Notes: generated by a model from the letters alone, not told the origin. Numbered from the stretch's first letter, positions 17,517 to 26,396 are shown. The stretch is 64,000 bases of DNA from Ascidiaceihabitans donghaensis (GCF_900302465.1 NZ_OMOR01000001.1:744001-808000); one strand, 5' to 3'. A program made the numbers and translations.

Positions 17517-19404
17517 CGGATGTCCCTTCTGTTGCAGGCCCTGTATTGCCCGTTTCGGCAACAGAATCTAGCGTAGATTCAGGCTCGGGTTCCGTTGGAT
17601 TGGGGCGGATCAAACGAAATTCGATACGGCGGTTCGCTTCGCGCCCTTCTTCGGTGTCGTTGTCCTTTATCGGGCGCGTTTCGCCGTAACCTTTGGCTGA
17701 AAAGGATGATGTCAGGACGCGCCGTGCACGCAATTCATTCAGAACGGATTGGGCGCGGCTTTGGCTTAGGGCCAGGTTCATTTCGGCACGGCCTTGGCTG
17801 TCTGTATGGCCTTGCACTTCCAAACGCATATCGCCGCAGACTTTCAAGATTTCGGCGATATCGTCCATCGTGCTAAGGGATGCCGCATCAATTGTGGCGC
17901 TTCCCGGTTCAAAGCTGATTTGCCCTGTTTGCAGCACGTCCCCGATTTGAGCCTCGCATTGGTCTGGTGTCGGGATATTGGCCACAGGATCGAGTTTTTC
18001 CTGATAGGTCACGTCAATCGTGAAGTCTTCCGCCTCGCCCAGTTTCGAAGACAGCAATGTCGCGATTTTCGCGTTTGCATCTTTATTGCCGGTATTGCCG
18101 CGCACGGAAATAGATGTGGGAGATACGGTGACTGCGCCGTTGCTGAGGCTGGACAGCGCCTCCAATCCGGTCAGAACGCGGGTGGCCCAATCGTTTGGCA
18201 GGCCCTCGACGACACGGGTGCCAACGTAAACCCTGTCTGATCCAAACCGCGCTTTCGCATAGCTGTCGGCCACAGTCCGCAGGTTTTCATCGGACAACCG
18301 GCCCCGCAGTTGCACCTGGCCTTCCGGACTAAGAGTGGCAATGAATTCTGGCGGCCCCACATTCGGGTCCACGGTTTCAGGCAGTTTTGCGTAAAGGGCA
18401 AAAACATCTGGCAAATCGTTTTCAAGTTCGCCCATGACTTTGTCAAAGGTCGCTTGGCCGGCGCCTTCGCGGCCAATCAAGGTGACGTCTGCGTCGGAAA
18501 ACGTAACAGACCCGCCGCCCACTTCCGCCAAGGCGCTAATCGATTTTTCCACGGCTTCTGACCAACGCGGGCTTGGAACGCCCATGCCGACGGTGCATCG
18601 TCCGGACCCGGTGAGGCCCGCTTTGAAGGCGGCTTGCAAAATTTGGGTTCGAGAGGCTTCTGTGTCTGCGGAACACGCATCAAAGCGCACCCCGCTGTCG
18701 TCGATCAAAAAGCGCAAAGTGAATGGTGTGATAACGGGGCGGGGGGCTGCAATGTCCAGCGACAGGCGCAAACCGGGGGGGGCTGCGCGGTTGAGGCGTG
18801 CCTCAAGCTGTGCTTTGGCTTCGGCGCTTTGTGTGATGGCCGTGATGGACACGCGACCCGCTTCCACCGACACTTTTGATCGCGGCAATTGTTCCATTGC
18901 AGTCAGCGCAAATCCAAGCGCATCGGTCCATCCGTCCGGGGTTGGATAATCTGCTGTCTCGATAAGGTCCGTGACCGATGCGTCGTCGCTCATGGCTGCG
19001 AAGCGTTCGATGATGGCGTCGCGGTCTGTGGCAGTCGGCATCAGGCCGATGATCGACACCCCTGCGTCATTGCGCAGAATTTCGGCGGAGAACCGCGGAG
19101 GGGCAATGGCGGCCACCGCCTCGACTTCCATCGCGTCAATCACGCGGGCTGCATCCACCACTGTGCCTGCGGTGCTCAGGGCAGAAAACCTTCGGGCCTC
19201 GTTTGGCGCAATGCCCAACAAAGTGACTTGCAACCCGTCCGCGGCAACTTCGGCCCATGGCATTTTGGCGTCGTCCAAGGCCTGCCGCACACCAATTTCT
19301 GATGTTTCTTCAATCAATTTGACGGAAAAGTTGGCAGCCACCAATGATACAGCAGCGGCCCCGACAAAGGTTGCGGCAACAATGATGAGAGAAGACAGTC
19401 GCAT
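17503..19404 (-). CDS. OmpA family protein with BON-like repeats
   Basis: A 633-residue envelope protein. It has an N-terminal hydrophobic anchor (SSLIIVAATFVGAAAVSLVA), several BON-like alpha/beta modules across residues about 45-480 and a C-terminal OmpA domain for peptidoglycan binding (ISFEPGSATIDAAS, then LEVQGHTDSQGRAEMNLALS and SFSAKGYGETRPI, then EANRRIEFRL). The HTDS...NLALSQSRA block is the standard peptidoglycan site. The architecture recalls mycobacterial ArfA and suggests a wall-linked periplasmic protein. A Thr/Glu-rich tail of about 30 residues follows the OmpA domain. Confidence 0.85.
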   Translation of the reverse strand: MRLSSLIIVAATFVGAAAVSLVAANFSVKLIEETSEIGVRQALDDAKMPWAEVAADGLQVTLLGIAPNEARRFSALSTAGTVVDAARVIDAMEVEAVAAIAPPRFSAEILRNDAGVSIIGLMPTATDRDAIIERFAAMSDDASVTDLIETADYPTPDGWTDALGFALTAMEQLPRSKVSVEAGRVSITAITQSAEAKAQLEARLNRAAPPGLRLSLDIAAPRPVITPFTLRFLIDDSGVRFDACSADTEASRTQILQAAFKAGLTGSGRCTVGMGVPSPRWSEAVEKSISALAEVGGGSVTFSDADVTLIGREGAGQATFDKVMGELENDLPDVFALYAKLPETVDPNVGPPEFIATLSPEGQVQLRGRLSDENLRTVADSYAKARFGSDRVYVGTRVVEGLPNDWATRVLTGLEALSSLSNGAVTVSPTSISVRGNTGNKDANAKIATLLSSKLGEAEDFTIDVTYQEKLDPVANIPTPDQCEAQIGDVLQTGQISFEPGSATIDAASLSTMDDIAEILKVCGDMRLEVQGHTDSQGRAEMNLALSQSRAQSVLNELRARRVLTSSFSAKGYGETRPIKDNDTEEGREANRRIEFRLIRPNPTEPEPESTLDSVAETGNTGPATEGTSDEQN

Positions 19405-19479
19405 GTGCGTTTTTCAGGCTCTTTTGGTCTTAGGATCGCTCTTGTCTTTGGTGATACGCCCTGTGCGTCGGTCTTTCAA

Positions 19480-20442
19480 TCAAACCATGAGCGCTATGAG
19501 AAAAAAGACCAGCGGAATTGCGCCTGTGTCGCGGTTGGCGCGAAACAGCTGCATGCACTTTGCTGGATCACCAATATCGAGACCGCGTAATTGCCATGCC
19601 ATATGCCATCCCATCGCCCATGGCGCGGCCAACGCCAGCGCCATAGCAAGGGGGGACGCGTTTGGAAGCGCTGCAAAAATTGCGGCAATGCCCATCAGCC
19701 CGACGGTGGCTGCCAAAAACCTGCGCAACCAGTCCGGGGTTTTTTCCGCAAACAGACGCGCGGTTGATTTGACGCCGATCAACGCGTCGTCTTCGATGTC
19801 CTGATGGGCATAGATGGTGTCGTAAAACAACGTCCAAGCGATGCCAGCAAGATACAGCACAACAGCAGGGGCGCCCAGCGATCCCGTGTGTGCGGTCCAT
19901 GCCAGCAATGCCCCCCAATTGAAGGCCAGACCCAAAAAGACTTGCGGCCACCATGTGAACCGCTTGGCGTAGGGGTAAACGGCCACTGGCAGCAACGCCA
20001 ACACGCCCAAGGCGATGGCAGCTTGATTGAAGGTCAGCAAAATACCCAACGACAACAGGCATTGAATAACGATCCACACCAAAGCGCCTTTTGTAGACAC
20101 CCGACCGGACGGAATGGGCCGCGACCGTGTGCGTTCGACTTCTGCATCGATGTGGCGGTCTGTGAAATCGTTCCATGTGCAGCCCGCGCCGCGCATCAGC
20201 CACGCGCCCAACGCACATCCCAAGGCGATCCATGCATCCATCCAACTGGCGGTTTGTGTATACAGCATGGCCAACGCCAGCCCCCACCAACACGGCAGCA
20301 AAAGCAACCATGTGCCGATGGGTCTATCAGCCCGGGACAATCGCAAATAGGGCCGCGTCCATTCCGGTGCATATACATCGACCCAATTGTCTTTTACGGC
20401 ATCGGCCACTTGACCATCTGGCGCGGGCGCATTGTCTTGCAT
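19480..20442 (-). CDS. ubiA: 4-hydroxybenzoate polyprenyltransferase
   Basis: UbiA attaches the polyprenyl tail to 4-hydroxybenzoate in ubiquinone synthesis at the inner membrane. The 320-residue form starts MQDNAPAPDG and has two Asp-rich prenyl-diphosphate motifs, NDFTDRHID at residues 91-99 and DTIYAHQDIEDD at 208-219, plus RSRPIPSG and about eight to nine helices. A longer open frame to 20622 would run through rsmE on the opposite strand and is rejected. Its start lies only 11 bases from the divergent rsmE start, so its promoter must lie within rsmE. Confidence 0.92.
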   Translation of the reverse strand: MQDNAPAPDGQVADAVKDNWVDVYAPEWTRPYLRLSRADRPIGTWLLLLPCWWGLALAMLYTQTASWMDAWIALGCALGAWLMRGAGCTWNDFTDRHIDAEVERTRSRPIPSGRVSTKGALVWIVIQCLLSLGILLTFNQAAIALGVLALLPVAVYPYAKRFTWWPQVFLGLAFNWGALLAWTAHTGSLGAPAVVLYLAGIAWTLFYDTIYAHQDIEDDALIGVKSTARLFAEKTPDWLRRFLAATVGLMGIAAIFAALPNASPLAMALALAAPWAMGWHMAWQLRGLDIGDPAKCMQLFRANRDTGAIPLVFFLIALMV

Positions 20443-20453
20443 AAAAGGGATCC

Positions 20454-21176
20454 ATGACTGCAAAAATTCGCCTCTTTCTAGACCTGCCATTGGCCCAAGG
20501 GCAATCGGTTGAATTGTCGCGTGATCATGCGCACTATCTTTTTGGTGTGATGCGCCTTGGCGTGGGGGCGCAGGTGCTTGTCTTTGATGGTGTGCATGGC
20601 GAGTTTTTGGCGCAAGTGACAAACGCCGGCAAACGTGGCGGTACTTTGGAGGTGTTGCAAAACACCAAACCGCTGAAGATGCCGCCAGATTTGTGGCTTG
20701 TCTTTGCCCCGATCAAAAAAGCGCGAACAGATTTTATCGTGGAGAAAGCCGCCGAAATGGGGGCCGCGCGCATTCTGCCCATGCAAACCGAATTTACCAA
20801 TGCAGGACGTATCCAACGCGAACGCTTGCAAGCGCATGCTATTGAGGCCGCTGAGCAATGCGGCGGCACTTTCGTGCCTGAAGTGACGGAAATGCTGCGA
20901 TTTGACCGTCTTTTGGCCCAATGGGACAGCACCCGCCGAATCATGTTCTGTGACGAGGCGACAGCAGACGATTCACCGACGCCGTTTTCGGGTGGGGCAG
21001 GGCCGTGGGCTATATTTATCGGGCCGGAAGGCGGGTTTTCAGCGGCTGAGCGCACAAAGCTGCGTGCAATGGAATGTGCCCACGTGGCGCAATTGGGCCC
21101 CCGTATTTTACGCGCGGATACCGCCGTTGTTGCGGCGATGACCCTGTGGCAAAGCGCAATTGGGGATTGGACTTAG
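20454..21176 (+). CDS. rsmE: 16S rRNA (uracil-1498-N3) methyltransferase
   Basis: RsmE methylates U1498 of 16S rRNA in the assembled small subunit. The 240-residue protein has the N-terminal PUA-like domain (HYLFGVMRLGVGAQVLVFDG) and the C-terminal SPOUT knot: IFIGPEGGFSAAE at about residue 185 and LGPRILRADTAVVAAM at about 215 form the SAM-binding trefoil knot. AAAAGGGA precedes the ATG by 3 bases. It is divergent from ubiA. Confidence 0.95.
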   Translation: MTAKIRLFLDLPLAQGQSVELSRDHAHYLFGVMRLGVGAQVLVFDGVHGEFLAQVTNAGKRGGTLEVLQNTKPLKMPPDLWLVFAPIKKARTDFIVEKAAEMGAARILPMQTEFTNAGRIQRERLQAHAIEAAEQCGGTFVPEVTEMLRFDRLLAQWDSTRRIMFCDEATADDSPTPFSGGAGPWAIFIGPEGGFSAAERTKLRAMECAHVAQLGPRILRADTAVVAAMTLWQSAIGDWT

Positions 21177-21316
21177 CCAACTGTTCCGGCTGTTTCAAAT
21201 GGTTCTGGTGTCTTGAGTTTTTCGGATCAGAAAATCTGATAAGGGCGCGGCGCCATTGATCTTGCGGCGCATTGGCCCCACTTTGGATGTAACAACATCT
21301 ACGGGACGCAATCGCT

Positions 21317-21856
21317 ATGAGTTTCATTAGACCGGAAGCCGCCACCGCGCTGCGCCGTTGGCGCGAGGCCTTGGTGGGTGTGGCCGTTTTGGCGCTGGCT
21401 GCATTGTGGCTGTTCGGGCGGCCGGGACTCTTGCAGCTGATGGGCTACCCATTGTTGATGATCGCGGCCGTTTTGATCTGGGTTGGCGTGCAACGTGCCC
21501 GGTTTCGCACAGGTGCGGGTGGCGCGGGCGCTGTGCAGGTGGATGAGGGCCAAATCACCTACTTTGGCCCTTTGACCGGTGGGGCGGCTGCCGTGGCAGA
21601 TTTGCAGCGGTTGACGTTGGACCGCGCCCTGACCCCTGCCCATTGGCGTTTAGATGCCAGCGACACGCCAGCGTTGCTTATTCCGGTCGATGCCGAAGGG
21701 GCCGATGCGTTGTTTGATGCTTTTGCGCGCCTTCCGGGTCTGCAAACAGAACGCATGCTGTCAGAGCTGACAAAGGGCGGGACGCGGTCGCCCAATCAAG
21801 CGGTTGTGATCTGGGAAAAACAACCCTTGCGTCCGCCCCATGCCCGCCTGCATTGA
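21317..21856 (+). CDS. Uncharacterised membrane protein with PH-like C-terminal part
   Basis: A 179-residue protein with two hydrophobic segments near the N-terminus (AVLALAALWLFGRPGLLQLMG and LLMIAAVLIWVGV, about residues 25-60), then a soluble beta-rich part (VDEGQITYFGPLTGGAAAV, and LLIPVDAEGADALFDAFARL). This layout resembles small two-helix proteins with a PH-like domain, but I could not assign a named family. It sits between rsmE and gshA with its own 140-base upstream gap containing a small ATCAG/CTGAT hairpin at 21226-21240. Confidence 0.68.
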   Translation: MSFIRPEAATALRRWREALVGVAVLALAALWLFGRPGLLQLMGYPLLMIAAVLIWVGVQRARFRTGAGGAGAVQVDEGQITYFGPLTGGAAAVADLQRLTLDRALTPAHWRLDASDTPALLIPVDAEGADALFDAFARLPGLQTERMLSELTKGGTRSPNQAVVIWEKQPLRPPHARLH

Positions 21857-21917
21857 CAGTTCTGAAATTTGATACCATCCCTGAACCTCTTGAATAAGCG
21901 CGGCAAGGAGCCAGCCC

Positions 21918-23288
21918 ATGTCTATCCCTCAATCCGGTGGCGGTTTGATCGAGCATCACGACCAGCTTGCAGAATACCTGTCTTCGGGGTGCAAGCCCAA
22001 GCAAGATTGGCGCATTGGCACAGAGCATGAAAAATTCGGCTATTGCAAAGACACACTGAAGCCACTGCCCTTTGACGGCGAACGGTCTATCGTCAAAGTC
22101 TTGTCGGGTTTGCGTGACCGTTATGGATGGTCCCCCGTCGAAGAAGGCGGCCATCTGATCGGTCTTGAAAAAGACGGCGCGAATGTGTCTCTGGAACCGG
22201 GCGGTGCGTTGGAATTGTCCGGCGCTGCGGTCGAGACGATCCACGCCACCTGCGACGAGGTCAACACCCACCTGCGCGAAGTCAAAGATATCGCGGATGA
22301 AGTCGGCGTGGGTTTTATCGGTTTGGGTGCGGCACCGATCTGGACCCACGACGAAATGCCTTTGATGCCCAAGGGCCGGTATCGGTTGATGAATGACTAT
22401 ATGAACAAGGTCGGCACCATGGGTACCACCATGATGCGCCGCACGTGTACTGTGCAGGTGAACCTCGATTTCGGATCCGAGGCAGACATGGTGCAAAAGC
22501 TGCGAGTCGCGTTGGCCTTGCAGCCTGTTGCCACCGCTTTGTTTGCCAATTCGCCGTTTTTTGAAGGCAAGGTGAACGGCCACAAGTCATGGCGTAGCCG
22601 TGTTTGGCGTGATCTTGATCCGGCCCGCACAGGCATGTTGCCCTTCGTGTTTGAAGACGGCATGGGTTTTGAACGGTACGTGGAATACGCCCTCGATGTG
22701 CCGATGTATTTCGTCTATCGCGATGGCAAATATATTGACGCTTTGGGCATGTCTTTCCGTGATTTCCTGAAAGGCGAACTGCCGGCCTTGCCCGGTGAAA
22801 TGCCTTTGATGTCTGACTGGGCCGACCACCTGACAACAGCCTTCCCCGAGGCCCGCATCAAAAAATACATGGAAATGCGCGGCGCAGACGGTGGCCCTTG
22901 GCGTCGTTTGTGCGCTTTGCCTGCCTTCTGGGTGGGTTTGATGTATGATCAAGGCGCGTTGGATGCCGCGTGGGACATTTGCAAAGGCTGGGATGCTGAA
23001 ACACGCGAAGCGTTGCGTGTGGCTGCTTCCGAAGATGGGCTACAAGCACAGGTTGGCAACATCAACATGCACGATTTGGCACGTGAAGCCGTGGCCCTAA
23101 GTGATGCGGGCCTGAAGGCCCGCGCACGTGCTGGGGCTGGCGGAATGGTTCCCGACGAGACGCATTTCCTGAACGCGTTGCATGAAAGTATCGAAAGCGG
23201 GAAAACCCCCGCAGACGAGCTTTTGGACCAGTACAATGGCGACTGGAATGGTGATCTGACGCGCGTGTTCCCAGAATACAGCTACTGA
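21918..23288 (+). CDS. gshA: Glutamate-cysteine ligase
   Basis: Gamma-glutamylcysteine synthetase of the plant/alphaproteobacterial type, the first step of glutathione synthesis. The 456-residue protein has IGTEHEKFGY at residues 34-43, LEPGGALELSGA near 93, MMRRTCTVQVNLDF at about 172 and FRDFLKGELPALPGE near 280, all typical of this class and unlike the E. coli enzyme. The start follows AAGGAG. It is convergent with the DUF805 gene, with a strong hairpin at the junction. Confidence 0.95.
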   Translation: MSIPQSGGGLIEHHDQLAEYLSSGCKPKQDWRIGTEHEKFGYCKDTLKPLPFDGERSIVKVLSGLRDRYGWSPVEEGGHLIGLEKDGANVSLEPGGALELSGAAVETIHATCDEVNTHLREVKDIADEVGVGFIGLGAAPIWTHDEMPLMPKGRYRLMNDYMNKVGTMGTTMMRRTCTVQVNLDFGSEADMVQKLRVALALQPVATALFANSPFFEGKVNGHKSWRSRVWRDLDPARTGMLPFVFEDGMGFERYVEYALDVPMYFVYRDGKYIDALGMSFRDFLKGELPALPGEMPLMSDWADHLTTAFPEARIKKYMEMRGADGGPWRRLCALPAFWVGLMYDQGALDAAWDICKGWDAETREALRVAASEDGLQAQVGNINMHDLAREAVALSDAGLKARARAGAGGMVPDETHFLNALHESIESGKTPADELLDQYNGDWNGDLTRVFPEYSY

Positions 23289-23300
23289 TCGGTCGCGCCG

Positions 23301-23323
23301 CCCGCGCCCTATGTTGGCGCGGG
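23301..23323. terminator. Hairpin at the gshA/DUF805 convergent junction
   Basis: CCCGCGCC-CTATGTT-GGCGCGGG has a perfect 8-base stem and a 7-base loop. It lies 13 bases past the gshA stop and overlaps the last codons of the opposing gene. No T-run follows on either side, so it would be a pause or a Rho-assisted terminator. Confidence 0.5.
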
Positions 23324-23890
23324 TCTGCCCAAGACGCGTTGTTCGTATAGGGCGCGTACCTCTTCCTTACGTGCGGCGATGACCTGAGGGGTTGGTTTTT
23401 CGTTGATCCGGTCCAACACGGCATAACCTTGCATCGGGTCATGGGCACGTGCGGTCCCTGATCCGTCAGTGGACATGCGGCGACTGGTGCCGGAGCTTGG
23501 CAAATGCGGCGGCGGCCCGTAGATATTGGTGTCTGGTTTGGACGGTAAAAGCATCATGATGAAAACCATCAAACCGCCAATGAACGGCACAAAATACAGC
23601 AAAAAGAAGAAACCCGAAAAACCCGCATCGTGAAGTCTACGCACGGTCACGGTTATGGACGGAACAAAGTTGATCAGAAGCCAGTATGTGGTGAAATAGT
23701 CAAAGGGGTTGTATGACAGTTTGCCCACCGCTACAGCAGCGTCCAATGACCAGACATCGAAGCTGATGGCCGCAATCATAAAGACAACGTAGAAACCGAC
23801 ATACCACCAATATTCTGCGCGGCTGGCACGTCCCATAATGTTGAAGAATTTCGAAAAGACGGAATTGACCGCCGCAAGTGGTCCCATCAT
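23309..23890 (-). CDS. DUF805 family membrane protein
   Basis: A 193-residue DUF805 protein. It opens with the family block FFNIMGRASRAEYWWYVGFYVVFMI, where RASRAEYWW is the hallmark, then has three to four helices including VRRLHDAGFSGFFFLLYFVPFIGGLMVF, another family signature. The C-terminal 65 residues are soluble and Pro/Arg-rich (PPPHLPSSGTSRRMSTDGSG), longer than in typical members. The molecular role of DUF805 proteins is not known. It starts with two ATG codons (23890 and 23887). Confidence 0.88.
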   Translation of the reverse strand: MMGPLAAVNSVFSKFFNIMGRASRAEYWWYVGFYVVFMIAAISFDVWSLDAAVAVGKLSYNPFDYFTTYWLLINFVPSITVTVRRLHDAGFSGFFFLLYFVPFIGGLMVFIMMLLPSKPDTNIYGPPPHLPSSGTSRRMSTDGSGTARAHDPMQGYAVLDRINEKPTPQVIAARKEEVRALYEQRVLGRPAPT

Positions 23891-24005
23891 GGCACATTTC
23901 CTACATTGCTTGGAACGTCAGTATGGCGATGTGGATTGGGCGAAAATGGGGCAGCGTGCGTCCATTTTCGCGATAATTTTAGCAAAGCTGCAGCCTGTGA
24001 AGGCG

Positions 24006-24815
24006 TCAGCCTGCGGTGTCCCAAAGCGGGACAACGGGTTGGCGCGATTGCGCATACCCTGGCACCTGACTGTCCAATCTGTCGGCCAAAGCAGGTAGGT
24101 GACATACAGGCACCCGTGGAAACAAGTGGTGCTCCCGATGATACAGCATCAAGTAAGCGGCCTTCGCCATGATTCCTCTTTGGCTGCGTCCCGCCAGTCC
24201 CGACCCATGGGTGCCTTGATGGGTGATCCAGACCGCAAACAATGCAGTCAGGCATTGCGCAACCGCCATTGCGGCAAGGTGCAACAGCAAAAAGCGGGCA
24301 CCGACCCCAAGACAGAGTGCAACAAAACCTGCAACGAAAACCCAGTCCAACACCATTTTGCGCCGCCAATAGCGTGATCCGCTGCGCCATGCAGCCTTGT
24401 TCAAGTCCACCGGAAAGCGCGGCCCGTATTTCAGCACCTGCCAAAAGGTCATGTGACCGCAGCGCCCTTCAACATCGTCTTCGCCCATGTTGTGTTTGTG
24501 GTGCTTCAGGTGGCAGAAGGCGTCGGCATGGTTTGATCCTAGCATTATGGCGCTGAGAACATGCATCACGATGCTGTCGCCCCCACGGTTCAGGCCCAAA
24601 TTGCCGTGAATGGCTTCGTGGTTCAGGCGCAAAGCGCACAGAAAGAACATAAAGCTGGCAAAGGGGCCGATCATCCACAACGGGCTTGCGTACAAAACAA
24701 AAGAGGCGCCCAACCACGGCAAACACAATGTCAGTTCTTTTAGGCTGTCCAAGGGGCCGAACTGGGTCAGATCGTGCCAGTGAACGCCTTTGGGGGGGTG
24801 CTCTGAATGTGCCAT
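24006..24815 (-). CDS. Fatty-acid-desaturase family membrane protein
   Basis: A 269-residue membrane di-iron protein with three histidine boxes: HEAIHG (residues 66-71), HLKHHKH (102-108) and HREHHLFP (about 226). Helices lie between boxes, as in acyl-lipid desaturases and related hydroxylases. The ATG at 24815 was chosen over in-frame starts at 24830 and 24857 because GAGGA lies just upstream at the right distance. It is the last gene of a cluster with two small membrane proteins. The substrate, a membrane fatty acid, sterol-like lipid or carotenoid, cannot be told from the sequence. Confidence 0.82.
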   Translation of the reverse strand: MAHSEHPPKGVHWHDLTQFGPLDSLKELTLCLPWLGASFVLYASPLWMIGPFASFMFFLCALRLNHEAIHGNLGLNRGGDSIVMHVLSAIMLGSNHADAFCHLKHHKHNMGEDDVEGRCGHMTFWQVLKYGPRFPVDLNKAAWRSGSRYWRRKMVLDWVFVAGFVALCLGVGARFLLLHLAAMAVAQCLTALFAVWITHQGTHGSGLAGRSQRGIMAKAAYLMLYHREHHLFPRVPVCHLPALADRLDSQVPGYAQSRQPVVPLWDTAG

Positions 24816-24843
24816 GGGTGGGGTCCTCATTACTGTTGTTGTT

Positions 24844-25200
24844 TTATGCAGGTGCAACCTCGGTTTGCATCTTTACAGGTTCCGGGGGTAGGGTCACGGC
24901 CCGCAAAGTGGCGACGGCGTGGGTAAACCCAAGGCCCAGACTTAGGGCTGCACAGCCAAGGGCAACCATCAAAGCTGCTGCGGGTTCTTGTTGCAGCACT
25001 GGGATGGCCGCGCCGATCAGAATGACGCCGCCTGCGCCTATGGCTGCAAATCCGGTTGCAATGGTCAGCGACGCTGTTTTGGCGCGGGCGGCGGTTATCG
25101 GGCAGTCGCCCATCAAAGTGCCGATCCGTAAAATCATGCTGGCCAGGGCAGTAACGCCGCCAAAGGCAATCAGAATGTAGCTGAGAATAAGAATGAGCAT
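24844..25200 (-). CDS. Small membrane protein of the desaturase cluster
   Basis: A 118-residue protein with three predicted helices (LILILSYILIAFGGVTALASMIL at the start, TIATGFAAIGAGGVILIGAAI in the middle and AALMVALGCAALSLGLGFT later). I do not recognise a family. It begins 15 bases after the preceding membrane-protein gene and ends 28 before the desaturase start, all on one strand, so it is probably co-transcribed. Confidence 0.68.
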   Translation of the reverse strand: MLILILSYILIAFGGVTALASMILRIGTLMGDCPITAARAKTASLTIATGFAAIGAGGVILIGAAIPVLQQEPAAALMVALGCAALSLGLGFTHAVATLRAVTLPPEPVKMQTEVAPA

Positions 25201-25215
25201 GGTGTTTCCTTTCGC

Positions 25216-25719
25216 TCAGAAGTGGTTGGGAAGAGGCTGCGCGTAAATATCTTTGCGCAGTTTGAAGTAAATCCAGCCAAATCCACCAGCCCAAAGCGGG
25301 GCAAAGATGGCTGCGAAAACCGACAGGCCGGCAATCAGGCCGATGGCGGAAGACCCTGCAAGGATCAGCGACATGATGCCGCCACCGACACACAGGCCCA
25401 GCACGGCAAAAAGGGACAGTTGCATGACGCCGTTGGTATCCCCTGCGTTGTTGCGCAGGTAGATGAGCAGCAAGGGGGTGCCGATCACCAGATACACCGG
25501 ACCGCCCATGATCAAAGCGCCAACAGGAATAAACAACATCCAGAAGGTGGCGGCTGTGATCAAAAGGGGGCCGCCAATAAGCGCGATGACGAAGGCCACC
25601 GGATCCACCAGATAACGTGCGGGGCGGTGCCTTGGCATCCAGAAATAGCCTTTTGGATTGGAGGGCACGCTTGCATGCGCTGCTTGGGGTAAGTCATTAT
25701 TTACGGTCATTTCTGTCAT
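25216..25719 (-). CDS. Membrane protein, first gene of the desaturase cluster
   Basis: A 167-residue protein with about four helices between residues 40 and 150 and a polar N-terminus (HASVPSNPKGYFWMPRHRPA). The family is not recognised. Its start codon lies inside a palindrome nearly identical to the one in front of the neighbouring GbsR/MarR gene, which strongly suggests direct control by that regulator. A second in-frame ATG at 25710 is also within the palindrome; GGAG at about 13 bases upstream favours the first. Confidence 0.68.
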   Translation of the reverse strand: MTEMTVNNDLPQAAHASVPSNPKGYFWMPRHRPARYLVDPVAFVIALIGGPLLITAATFWMLFIPVGALIMGGPVYLVIGTPLLLIYLRNNAGDTNGVMQLSLFAVLGLCVGGGIMSLILAGSSAIGLIAGLSVFAAIFAPLWAGGFGWIYFKLRKDIYAQPLPNHF

Positions 25720-25728
25720 GAGAGAAAT
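25709..25728. promoter_or_regulatory. Palindromic operator covering the start of the desaturase cluster
   Basis: ATTTCTGT-CATG-AGAGAAAT has 8-base arms with one mismatch and a 4-base spacer. It differs in one arm base from the perfect palindrome at 26305-26324 before the regulator gene. It spans the start codon of the first cluster gene, so binding there would block transcription or elongation. Inferred to be bound by the GbsR/MarR-type protein encoded next door. Confidence 0.6.
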
Positions 25729-25750
25729 TAAACTCCAAAATTTTTAGGCG

Positions 25751-26287
25751 TTAGCCCTTTGATTTGCCCTTTGGCAAGAAACGGGCGACGCTTGCGCCCA
25801 GTTTGATGACGGTCAATTGCACGGCGCGGGGCAGGCGCGACACTTCCGTGTACCAGTCGTCAAACATCTGCATTGTATCCAAGGTTTCTTTGAAACGCTG
25901 CTTGACGGCTGCGGGTGTGGCGTCGTCTTCGGCTTGTTTTTGAACGTCGCGCAGGGCTGCCAAAGTCGGGGCATATTCGCGTTCGCGGCGGGTTTCGATC
26001 ACGGTATTGACCAGATCGAACATGTCACGCACCGAATGAAAGTGATCACGGCGATCCCCCAGCTTGCGGCTGGATTTCACCATGCGCAGGCTTTGCAGTT
26101 CTTTCAAGCCATTGGACACGTTGGAGCGCGCCAGATTCAACAGCTCGCAAATTTCGTCTGCGCTTAGGGGATCGGGCGAGATATGCAGCAAGGCATGGAT
26201 TTGTGCGACAGACCTGTTGGTGCCCCATTTTGCACCCATATCCCCCCAGTGAAGGATAAAGTCTTGCATGGCGGGGGTCAGGTGCAT
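25751..26287 (-). CDS. GbsR/MarR-family transcriptional regulator
   Basis: A 178-residue winged-helix regulator of the GbsR branch. The DNA-binding part reads NRSVAQIHALLHISPDPLSA, then DEICELLNLARSNVSNGLKEL with the recognition helix, then SLRMVKSSRKLGDRRDHF as the wing; a helical C-terminal part follows. GbsR relatives sense choline or other small molecules. The ATG at 26287 gives MHLTPAMQDF; an extension to 26347 would cover the operator. It lies between the membrane cluster and a divergent periplasmic protein gene, with matching palindromes in front of itself and the cluster. Confidence 0.85.
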   Translation of the reverse strand: MHLTPAMQDFILHWGDMGAKWGTNRSVAQIHALLHISPDPLSADEICELLNLARSNVSNGLKELQSLRMVKSSRKLGDRRDHFHSVRDMFDLVNTVIETRREREYAPTLAALRDVQKQAEDDATPAAVKQRFKETLDTMQMFDDWYTEVSRLPRAVQLTVIKLGASVARFLPKGKSKG

Positions 26288-26304
26288 CGCGAATCTCTTT
26301 CTAA

Positions 26305-26324
26305 ATTTCTGTAATGACAGAAAT
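26305..26324. promoter_or_regulatory. Perfect palindromic operator upstream of the GbsR/MarR gene
   Basis: ATTTCTGT-AATG-ACAGAAAT is a perfect 8-4-8 inverted repeat, 17 bases before the regulator's start codon, in the divergent region with the periplasmic protein gene. Its near copy is at 25709-25728. A shorter AACAG/CTGTT repeat (26325-26340) adjoins it. Autoregulation is likely. Confidence 0.65.
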
Positions 26325-26341
26325 AACAGATAAGACTGTTT

Positions 26342-26367
26342 GATCAAGTTATTTCTTTCACTTGATC
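26342..26367. promoter_or_regulatory. Second, unrelated palindrome in the divergent region
   Basis: GATCAAGT (26342-26349) and ACTTGATC (26360-26367) are perfect inverted arms with a 10-base spacer, 29 bases before the start of the periplasmic protein gene. Its sequence differs from the two GbsR-type sites, so a second regulator may act here, or it may be a leader hairpin. Confidence 0.45.
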
Positions 26368-26396
26368 TTCAGACCTTAAAGTCCAAGGTGACACGC

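Noticed and set aside
24006-24815. Beta-carotene ketolase (CrtW)
   Set aside because: The histidine boxes differ in spacing and context from CrtW, and no carotenoid genes are adjacent.
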